From positions 1-18,240 of the forward strand of contig CAXBEA010000079.1 of NCBI GenBank assembly GCA_963974645.1: a DNA stretch of 18,240 nucleotides, in the 5' to 3' direction. The stretch comes from Motiliproteus sp963974645. Its GTDB lineage: Bacteria; Pseudomonadota; Gammaproteobacteria; Pseudomonadales; Balneatricaceae. Of this stretch, positions 1 through 6,777 are shown piece after piece. Position 1 is the first letter of the stretch. Every line of letters starts with the position of its first letter. Below the pieces are notes generated by a model, which was not told where the DNA came from, did no database searches, and saw only the letters and a list, made by a program, of their open reading frames with translations. The translations under genes and the position numbers were made by a program.

Positions 1-577
1 CGATGTCCGCGACTCACTGCAGTGGCTATTGGAGTCCGTTGGGCTGCATGTGCACAGCTATGAAACCGCGCTGGCATTTCTTGAAGCCTATCAGTCCGGC
101 GCTAGCGGCTGCATCGTCATGGATGTGAGGATGCCAGGACTCAGTGGCATCAGCGCCCAAAAAAAACTCCCCGAATACGGTATCGACCTGCCGGTGATCA
201 TGATCTCCGCCCACGGTAATATCGATATGGCGGTCACCGCAATGACTCAGGGGGCGGTCACTTTTCTACAGAAACCCTTTGATGACCAGGCGTTACTCGA
301 TCATGTTCAGCAGGCACTGCAGAAAGACCGTAGCCACCGTCAGCGCCAACAGGCGCTGTCTGGCTTAAAACAGCGCTACGCGGCGCTGACCAAAAGAGAG
401 CACCAGGTGTTCGAGCAGGTCGTCGCCGGACTGTCGAACCAGGAGATCGCGGATCAGCTGGGGATTAATCGCAAGACCGTGGAAGGGCATCGTGCCAACA
501 TGCTGGCAAAAATGGCGGTAGGCTCATTGGCCGAGCTGGTCCAGGCAGCTGTTAGCCTAGGTGTTGTGCTTTATTGA
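1..577 (+). CDS. FixJ/NarL-type response regulator with LuxR-type HTH (5' partial)
   Basis: The frame is open from base 2, so the gene starts outside the window; the internal TTG at 29 lies within the conserved first helix of the receiver domain and is not a start. The first visible residues, DVRDSLQWLLESVGL, are typical of helix 1 after the acidic pocket of FixJ/StyR/TutC-like regulators. The phosphoacceptor aspartate is in IVMDVRMPG, the conserved Ser/Thr in MISAHG and the lysine in LQKPF. The C-terminal third is a LuxR/GerE helix-turn-helix, from LTKREHQVFEQVVAGLSNQE to roughly RANMLAKM. A phosphorylated dimer would bind DNA and activate transcription. The cognate histidine kinase is not in view and probably lies upstream, so the stimulus is unknown. 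The gene converges on the rarD-like gene with 45 bases between stop codons. Family assignment is firm; the subfamily is inferred. Confidence 0.93.
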   Translation, partial: DVRDSLQWLLESVGLHVHSYETALAFLEAYQSGASGCIVMDVRMPGLSGISAQKKLPEYGIDLPVIMISAHGNIDMAVTAMTQGAVTFLQKPFDDQALLDHVQQALQKDRSHRQRQQALSGLKQRYAALTKREHQVFEQVVAGLSNQEIADQLGINRKTVEGHRANMLAKMAVGSLAELVQAAVSLGVVLY

Positions 578-622
578 TGTTCTTCATTGATGTTCCTGAA
601 AACTGACAAAAAACAGCCCAGG

Positions 623-1519
623 CTAGATCGTCGTACTGACCGAGGACCGCCTCCAAAGCTGTCGCGCAGCATCCGCACCCAGCAGCAACAGACTGCTGAA
701 GATCAGTGCGTACAAGAGCCATTCGGATGGTTCTACTGTCTCGCCCTGCCACAACCCCACACAAAATATCAGGGTGGGTTCTAGGTTGCCGAGCAGCCCC
801 AGCACACCCAACGCCAACACGCGGCTGGCACTAAGCCAGAGCAGCATGGGAATCGAGCCGAGCAATCCCAGCCCGGCGAACAATGCCAGTTTGCTGAGCG
901 AATAATCGAACGGATGGGCTACCTCGCCCAACTCGACACAGGCCCAGATTGCCACCGGCAGCAACAATATATTTTCAATCCCGAAGGCCTGTAACGCGGG
1001 TAAAGACTGATAACGCCGCAAGATAAAATAGGGCGGGTAACCCAGCGCGATCAGCAGTGCCAGCCAGGAAAAGCCGCCCGACTGAAGCAGGCTGCTTACC
1101 ACGCCTGCTGTTGCACAGCCGACGGCAAGCCACTGCAACCGTCGTAACCGCTCGCCATAGACCAGTCGACCCGTAAGTACCATCGCCAGCGGCAGGATAA
1201 AATAGCCCAGCGCCACCTCCAGGGTTCGACCGTTCATCGGTCCCCAGATAAACGCCCAGAATTGAGCCCCAACTAGCGCGCTACCGAGCAGGTAGCCCGG
1301 CCAGCTGCGCCAACGGCAGAGCAAACGGCCGATCTGGGTCAGCTGACCTCGATCGAACACTAGCAGACAGCCAACTAGCAGCACCACTGTCCAGAGAATG
1401 CGCTGGCCGGTGGCGGCAAACCCCGACAACGGCTGCAACAGCTGAACATAGGCGGGCAACGAGGCGAACAGACAGAATGCCCCCATCGCAAACGCGACAC
1501 TCCGGAACGGATTCGACAT
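623..1519 (-). CDS. rarD: RarD-like EamA/DMT-family transporter
   Basis: This 298-residue, very hydrophobic protein has about ten membrane segments, the usual size for the RarD branch of the drug/metabolite transporter superfamily. Family hallmarks visible are the AxRILWTVVLL segment near residue 40, the GRTLEVALGYFILPL stretch near residue 115 and the YGERLRRLQWLAVG stretch near residue 140, which match the RarD pattern of (N/G)HGxxLEASLGYFINPL and GERLSRLQW. RarD proteins act in the inner membrane and E. coli rarD is linked to chloramphenicol sensitivity, but the natural substrate is not known. Upstream on the minus strand is a perfect -10-like TATAAT (1549 to 1544) about 25 bases before the ATG, without a good -35. 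The gene is flanked by unrelated genes and is probably transcribed alone. The symbol is given by family resemblance. Confidence 0.85.
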   Translation of the reverse strand: MSNPFRSVAFAMGAFCLFASLPAYVQLLQPLSGFAATGQRILWTVVLLVGCLLVFDRGQLTQIGRLLCRWRSWPGYLLGSALVGAQFWAFIWGPMNGRTLEVALGYFILPLAMVLTGRLVYGERLRRLQWLAVGCATAGVVSSLLQSGGFSWLALLIALGYPPYFILRRYQSLPALQAFGIENILLLPVAIWACVELGEVAHPFDYSLSKLALFAGLGLLGSIPMLLWLSASRVLALGVLGLLGNLEPTLIFCVGLWQGETVEPSEWLLYALIFSSLLLLGADAARQLWRRSSVSTTI

Positions 1520-1677
1520 GACTAGACTCGGGACAAAAGGCGGATTATAAACGAGTGGGGTACCTCTAACGAGACGGCACCCTTTAATGAAATTAATAAA
1601 TCTGACGCGGGACTCGATGGCTTCAAGTAGGGTCTAGCCAGAATCTCCGGGAGCCCCTTAGTACAGCCAATGATAGT

Positions 1678-2142
1678 TCAGGGCTGGGTCGCCAAACGGG
1701 CAAAGGTAGCTAGGGCCGTAGATATTTTTTTAAGCACTGCATCGCAGCCTGAAAGCTGGTGGCGTGCTGCGAGATAGCTGGGGTCGTTATAACTGAGCCA
1801 GACCTGCCCCGCTTGATCCTGATAAATCAGGGCTTTTTGAGGTAAGTCGATGGCAACCTGCTGTTCGCACTGCATCAGTAAGGTGCCAATTTTTGGGTTT
1901 CCAAAAATGACCACATAGCTTGGCCGTAATTCAAGACCGACCGATCGGGCACCGGCTGCGTGATCGATGAGGGTGAATACACGCATCCCTTTTTCATCGA
2001 GGATCGATGTCAGTCGATCCACAGTCGTTTCGGCATCGTGGGCACTTTTGGTGCTGACAATGCCACTCTCTGCAAATGCTGGCGAGGGTAGATGGATAGC
2101 CGTGATCAATGCCAGTTTCAATAGCCAGCCTAGTTTTCTCAT
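1678..2142 (-). CDS. Secreted DUF302 domain protein
   Basis: The 154-residue product begins with MRKLG, a hydrophobic stretch and an AFA cleavage site around residue 24, so it is predicted to be exported to the periplasm. The mature part has the DUF302 layout: paired helices with TVDRLTSILDEKGMRVFTLIDH, then SYVVIFGNPKIGTLLM, then the AIDLPQKALIYQDQAG stretch and a YNDPSYLAARH segment. DUF302 proteins are small alpha/beta proteins of unknown biochemical role, often near redox or metal-stress genes. The start is supported by an AGGA Shine-Dalgarno eight bases before the ATG. It lies 158 bases from the rarD-like gene on the same strand, so co-transcription is possible but not shown. Family assignment is good; function is unknown. 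Confidence 0.85.
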   Translation of the reverse strand: MRKLGWLLKLALITAIHLPSPAFAESGIVSTKSAHDAETTVDRLTSILDEKGMRVFTLIDHAAGARSVGLELRPSYVVIFGNPKIGTLLMQCEQQVAIDLPQKALIYQDQAGQVWLSYNDPSYLAARHQLSGCDAVLKKISTALATFARLATQP

Positions 2143-2442
2143 GTTTTTATTCCTGTTGTCTGTGTCGAGGATTTTGAAGCTTGAGCCACTTTATTCAATA
2201 CCCGAGTACGCGAAGGGTAGGGCAAGTAATCTGAGCAGGATAATTCTTAATTGTATGATTGAACTCAGTTATACATCAAAGCCTAGTCGTAAAATGCACG
2301 CTAGCCCTGTATTTATTCGGTGATGGGCGGCCCAGATAGCAGCAATATTTTCTGTCTGATCGCTGAAACATTGACCACGTTACCAAACTGGTCGCTGTGC
2401 ATGGAACGGTTTGAATAAACCATTCCAGATGCGCCCCCCCTT
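2143..2442. other. Gene-poor AT-rich intergenic stretch
   Basis: I see no convincing coding region here. The stretch holds the upstream region of the DUF302 gene, one copy of a dispersed 33-bp repeat (2181-2213), and an imperfect palindrome at 2403-2426: GGAACGGTTT, loop GAAT, AAACCATTCC, with one mismatch in ten pairs. The palindrome is not followed by a T run, so it looks more like an operator or a structured 5' region than an intrinsic terminator. Confidence 0.4.
2181..2213. repeat. Dispersed 33-bp repeat, copy 1
   Basis: TTGAGC, two variable bases, CTTTATTCAA, then a partly conserved ACCC/AGT/GCGA tail. It matches 17170-17202 in direct orientation at 27 of 33 positions. Here the ACCC can pair with GGGTA at 2215-2219 to form a weak hairpin. 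The two copies are 15 kb apart, in unrelated intergenic regions. The role is unknown; it could be a REP-like or protein-binding element. Confidence 0.45.
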
Positions 2443-2840
2443 ATGATTCCGTTAATCAGTGACTACGAACAACTGATCGACTGGCTGCATGAGCGCTCAC
2501 TGCCCCCGTTGTATTCTGTCGGCGTCTACTATTGGAAATAAGGGGAAGGCAGTTTGTCTCTCGAGTGTTATCCGGACAGATCCAGCGTGATGACGCCGAG
2601 CAGATAGACGCTGTGATTCTGTTTTACGCCCTTAGAGACGCCGAGGCGTTTTGCAGCTGCCTTAAAACGGTGTGGATATCCAAAGGACAGCATCGATTGA
2701 AAAACATAGCCTCCGAGATGGAGGTGTCTCCTCGCCCACTAAAAATCACTACACTTGTTGATCGACACCAACGTCGAAGGGAACTTAGCTTCCGCTTTTG
2801 GAATCCGTATATACCTAGGCAAACTGTAACGTATATGTAG
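2443..2840 (+). pseudogene. Unrecognised, probably frameshifted gene
   Basis: An ATG at 2443 opens a 32-codon frame, MIPLISDYEQLIDWLHERSL and onwards, that stops at 2539-2541 just after a VGVYYW segment. From 2532 a second frame, beginning EIRGRQFVSRVLSGQIQ, continues to 2840 with ordinary-looking protein composition, for example AEQIDAVILFYALRDAEAF. The simplest reading is one gene broken by a frameshift near 2530-2540. The tail after about 2740 is rich in Arg and Lys and less protein-like, so a second lesion is possible. I do not recognise the family. The alternative is two unrelated small ORFs. It ends 13 bases before the terB-like gene, on the same strand. Confidence 0.35.
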
Positions 2841-2846
2841 GGGACA

Positions 2847-2861
2847 TTGATCAATGATCAA
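2847..2861. promoter_or_regulatory. Perfect 15-bp palindrome over the terB-like start codon
   Basis: TTGATCAATGATCAA is perfectly symmetric about its central A, which is the first base of the ATG at 2854. It resembles FNR/CRP-class half-sites (TTGAT...ATCAA), but the spacer is five bases rather than the four of a canonical FNR box. It could be an operator, or in RNA a small hairpin hiding the start codon. Confidence 0.35.
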
Positions 2862-3318
2862 ACGACTGACGCAATTTTTTAGCACCCATATGGTGCTGCC
2901 TCGAGATGGCGATGCACCGAGTAGTGCCAAGCCTATTCAGCTTGCAACCGCGGCGTTATTGATTGAGGTATCTCGTGCCGATTTTACTATTGATGAGAGC
3001 GAACGCAGTGGCGTAGCCGCGTTGTTGAAGAGTCAATTTGAGTTGAGTGCTCAAGAATTAGACACGCTGCTCGATTTTGCTCAGCAAGAGGCGGAGCAAG
3101 CTACATCACTGTATCAGTTTACGAGATTGATCAATGATGGCTATTCACCGGAACAAAAGAGCCAGTTAATACTGAACCTATGGCAAGTTGCCTTCGCGGA
3201 TAAGTTTCTCGATAAGCATGAGGATCATTTAGTTCGCAAAGTCGCCGATCTGATTCATGTATCGCATTCAGAGTTCATCCGCACCAAGCTAATGGCGATT
3301 AAAATGAGTAAAGACTGA
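2854..3318 (+). CDS. TerB-family (COG4103-like) helical protein
   Basis: The 154-residue, mainly helical acidic protein matches the TerB-like fold. It has KPIQLATAALLIEVSRADF, the DESERSGVAALL stretch with acidic residues typical of this family's proposed metal site, then an LILNLWQVAFADKFLDKHED segment followed by VRKVADLIHV. The LWxVAFADxxLDxxE block is the best signature. TerB proteins are cytoplasmic and are associated with tellurite resistance and membrane-stress modules, but stand-alone copies like this are uncharacterised and no other ter gene is visible. A GGGGA sequence lies about eight bases before the ATG. The gene converges on the MocR-type gene, with a short hairpin between them. 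Confidence 0.8.
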   Translation: MIKRLTQFFSTHMVLPRDGDAPSSAKPIQLATAALLIEVSRADFTIDESERSGVAALLKSQFELSAQELDTLLDFAQQEAEQATSLYQFTRLINDGYSPEQKSQLILNLWQVAFADKFLDKHEDHLVRKVADLIHVSHSEFIRTKLMAIKMSKD

Positions 3319-3336
3319 ATTATTGCTTACTGCGAC

Positions 3337-3356
3337 AAGAGTGCGTTTGCACACTT
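3337..3356. terminator. Possible bidirectional terminator between convergent genes
   Basis: AAGAGTGC, loop GTTT, GCACACTT: seven of eight positions pair, and the right arm reaches into the mocR-type stop codon. It lies between the terB-like gene and the convergent mocR-type gene, where a shared terminator is expected. There is no clear T run on either side, so confidence is low. Confidence 0.3.
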
Positions 3357-4767
3357 ATTGGCCTGTCACTATCTTCCCAAACAGCTCAAGTGCCTCTCGC
3401 CGCCTGGCCGTCCAAGGAAAAGCAAAGCTGATCCGTAATGCATTGCGATAGCGTTCTTGGGCAGTGAAGAGGCGACCTGGGGTAAGAATAATTCCCTGTT
3501 CGAGACACTGACCGTAAAGATCTAAGGTATCAACGCTATCCGCTAACTCAACCCAGAGGGCGAGTCCGCCTTGAGGCCTGCTACAGGTTTCTAGGGTGGG
3601 GATATACTGCCCCAACATCTCGAGCAGCTGCAGATACTGCTGCCGTAGATGCTGGCGCCGAACACGTAGGTGGCGGTCAAAACTGCCTTCTTGTAGGAAG
3701 TCCGCCAGCCCCTGCTGTTGGGCACGGCAACTGGCCAGACTAGTGACCAGTTTCAGCTGTTTGATACGCTCGCGATAACGTCCGGGTACGATCCAGCCAA
3801 TACGGAGGTCCCGTGACAGGCTTTTGGACACAGAAGAACAGAGCAGAACCAATCCCTGATTATCGTAACTATGAAGTGTACGCGGGCGTTGTTCATTGAA
3901 AGAGAGTTCGGCATAAATATCATCTTCGATGATAGGCAGGTTTCGGTCTTGGGCGAGGCTAAGGATGCGTTGTTTACTTGACTCGGGCATGCAAGCCCCG
4001 GTGGGCGTGCTGTAGTTGGGTGAAACCACAACCGCTTTGATGTCCCAGTGCTGCAATGCAAGTTCCAGTGCATCAGGGCTCAACCCTGATTCGGCGGAAC
4101 TCGGCAACTCCAGTGCTTTTAGACCCAGCGCTTCGAACAGCTGGAAGATGCCATAGAAGCCTGGAGACTCCACAGCCACCACATCACCACGCTGGGTGGT
4201 CGCCATCAAGGCCAGCAGCAATGCATGCTGGCAGCCTGAAGTAATGATGATGTCATCGGCGCTAAGATGGCTCCCGCCGGCATGAAGCCGATTAGCAATT
4301 AAACTGCGCAGTCTCTGCAAGCCTGCCGGTTCATCATAGTTGTTTTGCTCGCCGCTGGTTTGCCGCCGTTGTGCACGGGCCAGGCAGCGGCGCAGTGCTT
4401 CATTGGCCAACTCCTTCTCTTGTACGCCGACCAGATCGAAGGCGGCGCCACGTTCCATGATATCCACCAATACCTGAGCACTGGTGACGGGAAGCGGGGT
4501 TGATTCCGGTTGGCTGATTAAAGGCGCCTTGATGGCTAGTTGATCTCCCGCTGCAATGCCATTGACGTAATAACCCGAGCGAGGCCGGGCGCTGATCAAC
4601 CCATCGGCTTCTAGGCGGTCATAGGCGGTGAGGATGGTTGATCTGGACAGTCCCCGTTCCTGACTAAGTAAGCGAATCGAGGGCATGCGCGAGCCAACAG
4701 GCCGACACTCTGATCGAATCTCTTCGGTGAGTTCTTGGATTAATTGATGATAGAGGAAATCTGTCAT
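3355..4767 (-). CDS. MocR-type regulator: GntR HTH fused to a PLP aminotransferase-like domain
   Basis: An N-terminal winged helix (LYHQLIQELTEEI ... GSRMPSIRLLSQERGLSR ... AYDRLEADGLI ... GYYVNG) is joined to a fold-type I aminotransferase domain. Cofactor residues are present: the Asn in VSPNYSTPTG, Asp and Tyr in IIEDDIYAEL, the PLP-binding Lys in SSVSKSLSRDLRIGW, and a C-terminal Arg in LRISFAFP. MocR proteins bind PLP and often an amino compound, and usually control a nearby divergent gene. I chose the ATG at 4767 because MTDFLYHQL is the canonical MocR N-terminus. A GTG at 4815 with a good Shine-Dalgarno would add 16 residues and is a real alternative. The stop codon of a 30-codon leader ORF overlaps the 4767 ATG as ATGA. 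The effector and targets are unknown. Confidence 0.93.
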   Translation of the reverse strand: MTDFLYHQLIQELTEEIRSECRPVGSRMPSIRLLSQERGLSRSTILTAYDRLEADGLISARPRSGYYVNGIAAGDQLAIKAPLISQPESTPLPVTSAQVLVDIMERGAAFDLVGVQEKELANEALRRCLARAQRRQTSGEQNNYDEPAGLQRLRSLIANRLHAGGSHLSADDIIITSGCQHALLLALMATTQRGDVVAVESPGFYGIFQLFEALGLKALELPSSAESGLSPDALELALQHWDIKAVVVSPNYSTPTGACMPESSKQRILSLAQDRNLPIIEDDIYAELSFNEQRPRTLHSYDNQGLVLLCSSVSKSLSRDLRIGWIVPGRYRERIKQLKLVTSLASCRAQQQGLADFLQEGSFDRHLRVRRQHLRQQYLQLLEMLGQYIPTLETCSRPQGGLALWVELADSVDTLDLYGQCLEQGIILTPGRLFTAQERYRNALRISFAFPWTARRREALELFGKIVTGQ

Positions 4768-4856
4768 GGGTACAGTTGGGTAAAAATCATGGAGTACAGC
4801 CTCATAGAGTAGCACTTTGACCTCTTAGAAATAGATAAATCTGAATCTGTATCCAT
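4764..4856 (-). CDS. Possible 30-codon leader ORF upstream of the mocR-type gene
   Basis: On the minus strand AAGAGGTCAAA is followed directly by ATG (4856-4854). This opens a 30-codon frame starting MDTDSDLSISKRSK and ending in TGA at 4766-4764. The TGA overlaps the ATG of the MocR-type protein as ATGA, a classic translational-coupling arrangement. The same AAGAGGTCAAA also precedes the alternative GTG start at 4815, which lies in another frame inside this ORF. No homology is recognised. It could be a regulatory leader peptide or a chance ORF. Confidence 0.35.
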   Translation of the reverse strand: MDTDSDLSISKRSKCYSMRLYSMIFTQLYP

Positions 4857-4867
4857 TTTGACCTCTT
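4816..4867. promoter_or_regulatory. Direct repeat TTTGACCTCTT in the mocR/ccoG divergent region
   Basis: The identical 11-mer TTTGACCTCTT occurs at 4816-4826 and 4857-4867, with starts 41 bases apart, about four helical turns. Between them lies a shorter ATCTG-ATCTG repetition around 4839-4849. MocR-family regulators are known to bind direct repeats in the divergent region next to their own gene, so this is a plausible operator. On the minus strand each copy also provides a Shine-Dalgarno sequence (AAGAGG) to a start codon, so the two explanations overlap. Confidence 0.4.
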
Positions 4868-4913
4868 GCATAGACTAATGGCATCGCAGCTAACCCGGCT
4901 TGAGAAAATGACA

Positions 4914-6344
4914 ATGGTAAATCGTAGCTCACTGATTCCAACCGAAGTGATTGATGATCTGTATGCAGATGTTGGTCAGTGGCATGTCAATGTCGGAGAA
5001 GAAAAGATACACCCCAAACGCATGCCCGGACGTTGGCGTTCACTAAAATGGTGGGCCAGCAGCGTCTGGCTAGTGTTTTTTATCGGACCTTATTTACGTT
5101 GGGGAGAGCGGCAAGCCGTTCTGTTCGATCTGCCTGCACAAAAGTTTCACTTGTTCGGCCTGACGATACTGCCTCAGGACCTGTGGATACTGGCGTTGAT
5201 CTTACTGTTTTTTGCCATTCTCTTGGCGGTGGTGACCGCAGTGGCTGGGCGAGTGTTCTGTGGCTTCTTCTGTTTTCAGACGGTATGGACCGATGTCTAT
5301 GTCTGGATAGAGGAGTGGCTAGAAGGGACATCCCGGCAAAGGAAGGCTTTGGACCAATCGCCCTGGTCGCTTAACAAGCTACGTATCAAGACTACTAAGC
5401 ATGCACTTTGGTTATTGATTGGATTGCTGACTGGGGTCAGTTTTGTCGCCTGGTTTATGGACGCTGGAGCGCTGTGGCGTGGATTGCTCGGTCAGGATCT
5501 GCCGCTAGAAGCCTGGATTACCATCGGCGCCTTCATCTTCGGCACCTATAGTCTGGCTGGATTTATGCGTGAGCAAACTTGCTTATGGCTCTGTCCATAT
5601 TCGCGCATTCAGGGCGTGATGGTGGATCAGGATAGCTTGCTCCCGGCTTATGACGCAGTGCGTGGTGAAACACGTGGGCGTCGTAAAAAAGGCGTTACTG
5701 ATGAGCACCTAGGTGACTGTATCGACTGTAACCTCTGTGTAGCGGTCTGTCCGACCGGGATTGATATCCGCGATGGCCAACAGCAGGGCTGTATTACCTG
5801 TGCGCTCTGTATTGATGCTTGCGATTCGGTGATGGAAAAAATCGGTCGACCCAAAGGCTTGATCCGCTACGAATCCTTGAACGGTCTGCGGGGTGTCGTA
5901 GAGGCTGTATGGTTTAAACGCCCTCGTGTCTGGGTATACCTTGGCATCCTGATGTTTTCAGTGGTCGGTGGTGCTTGGGGTCTGGCGACGCTGGATGCAC
6001 TGGAGCTAAAGGTGATTCATCATCGCCAGCCTATGTTTGTGATCCTAAGCGATGGCTCGGTCCAGAATCGATATCAGCTAAAAATTCTGAATAAAACGGA
6101 TCAACAGATTGATGCCGCGATTACTGTCTCCGGTCCAGAGGGGCTGACGATGGTGGGTGCTTCGCAGGCCATAACCCTGACACCCTCAGGTATGACCAGC
6201 CGTGAAGTCTTTATCCGTATTCCTGCCCAGGTCTTAGATGAAAATACCAGTCAGATCCTGTTCAGTGTCACCACCAGCAGTGACCAGCTGAAATCCTCGC
6301 GAGCCGCTGTGTTTGTTAGCCCGGGAAAGGGTAGACAGGAATGA
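4914..6344 (+). CDS. ccoG: Cytochrome c oxidase accessory protein CcoG (FixG/RdxA)
   Basis: CcoG is a membrane-bound two-[4Fe-4S] protein of cbb3 oxidase assembly, reported to act in Cu(II) reduction for the copper centre. Visible here are an IHPKR segment before the first membrane helix, several further helices, Cys pairs FCGFFC and CLWLCPYSR, and two ferredoxin-type clusters: CIDCNLCVAVCPTGID and, after a short spacer, CITCALCIDACD. After the last helix (VWVYLGILMFSVVGGAWGL) comes a periplasmic immunoglobulin-like domain of about 130 residues ending near FVSPGKGRQE. The ATG at 4914 is preferred because a GAG lies nine bases upstream; ATG 4908, ATG 4878 and TTG 4866 are in-frame alternatives. 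It is divergent from the MocR-type gene, and no ccoNOPQ or ccoHIS genes are in the window. No FNR box is evident upstream. Confidence 0.95.
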   Translation: MVNRSSLIPTEVIDDLYADVGQWHVNVGEEKIHPKRMPGRWRSLKWWASSVWLVFFIGPYLRWGERQAVLFDLPAQKFHLFGLTILPQDLWILALILLFFAILLAVVTAVAGRVFCGFFCFQTVWTDVYVWIEEWLEGTSRQRKALDQSPWSLNKLRIKTTKHALWLLIGLLTGVSFVAWFMDAGALWRGLLGQDLPLEAWITIGAFIFGTYSLAGFMREQTCLWLCPYSRIQGVMVDQDSLLPAYDAVRGETRGRRKKGVTDEHLGDCIDCNLCVAVCPTGIDIRDGQQQGCITCALCIDACDSVMEKIGRPKGLIRYESLNGLRGVVEAVWFKRPRVWVYLGILMFSVVGGAWGLATLDALELKVIHHRQPMFVILSDGSVQNRYQLKILNKTDQQIDAAITVSGPEGLTMVGASQAITLTPSGMTSREVFIRIPAQVLDENTSQILFSVTTSSDQLKSSRAAVFVSPGKGRQE

Positions 6345-6541
6345 TTTGAGCTGTCCGATAGGTATCGATTCCTAGTGATTGCAGCAATCGTTTATAGAAC
6401 CGATGCGGTACCCATCGGTTCTAAGGGCACACCAATACACGTCATTGAGCGCCTTAATTTCGAAGACAGTGAAAGATTCACTATGCGTTGGGTATGTACA
6501 GGAACGAGGAAAGCAGGTCCTCAGCAAAGATTCCAAAGTAC
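6345..6541. other. Intergenic stretch with two adjacent palindromes downstream of ccoG
   Basis: No gene is supported here; the overlapping small frames lack a Shine-Dalgarno and recognisable similarity. The stretch contains GATTGC-A-GCAATC (6377-6389, perfect) and, six bases later, AGAACCGATG, a seven-base loop and CATCGGTTCT (6396-6422, perfect ten-pair stem). The second may fold when ccoG mRNA is read through and could stabilise or end the transcript, but no T run follows. Confidence 0.45.
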
Positions 6542-6575
6542 CTAAGGAACCTATGAACAAGTCCCTTGCGCCTCT

Positions 6576-6671
6576 GGCTTTCAGAGCGAGTGGAGATCAA
6601 GGCAGCGATTACAGACATACTGGTTGTCTGTCGAAAATCGCTAACACCGCGATCCATTCGCTCTGAAAGCC
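6576..6671. repeat. Internal inverted repeat 1 of the MITE
   Basis: The arms GGCTTTCAGAGCGAGTGG (6576-6593) and the complementary 6654-6671 pair at 17 of 18 positions. A second perfect stem, CAGACA (6612-6617) with TGTCTG (6625-6630), lies inside the loop. The result is a long nested hairpin. Confidence 0.7.
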
Positions 6672-6678
6672 CCGAAGG

Positions 6679-6777
6679 GCGGGCTCTATAACGGCCATCT
6701 GCTTTGTCGGACCGCTTGAAAAGGTCTAGACATTTCACTGCACGATCCTTCGCGCACCTGGCCGTTCTATAGCCCGC
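6679..6777. repeat. Internal inverted repeat 2 of the MITE
   Basis: The arms GCGGGCTCTATAACGGCCA (6679-6697) and the complementary 6759-6777 pair at 17 of 19 positions around a 61-base loop. This hairpin starts eight bases after the first one ends, so the element is essentially two side-by-side stem-loops between its terminal repeats. Confidence 0.7.

Noticed and set aside
567..600. Direct repeat ATTGATGTTC between the response regulator and rarD-like gene
   Set aside because: It is only two short copies across a stop codon, with no symmetry or context suggesting function.
1967..2323. 118-codon plus-strand ORF opposite the DUF302 gene
   Set aside because: It starts antisense to a clear DUF302 coding region with signal peptide and Shine-Dalgarno, and its tail has no recognisable feature.
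6372..6560. 62-codon minus-strand ORF ending through the ccoG-downstream palindromes
   Set aside because: It has no Shine-Dalgarno and no recognisable family, and its end is formed by palindromic sequence.
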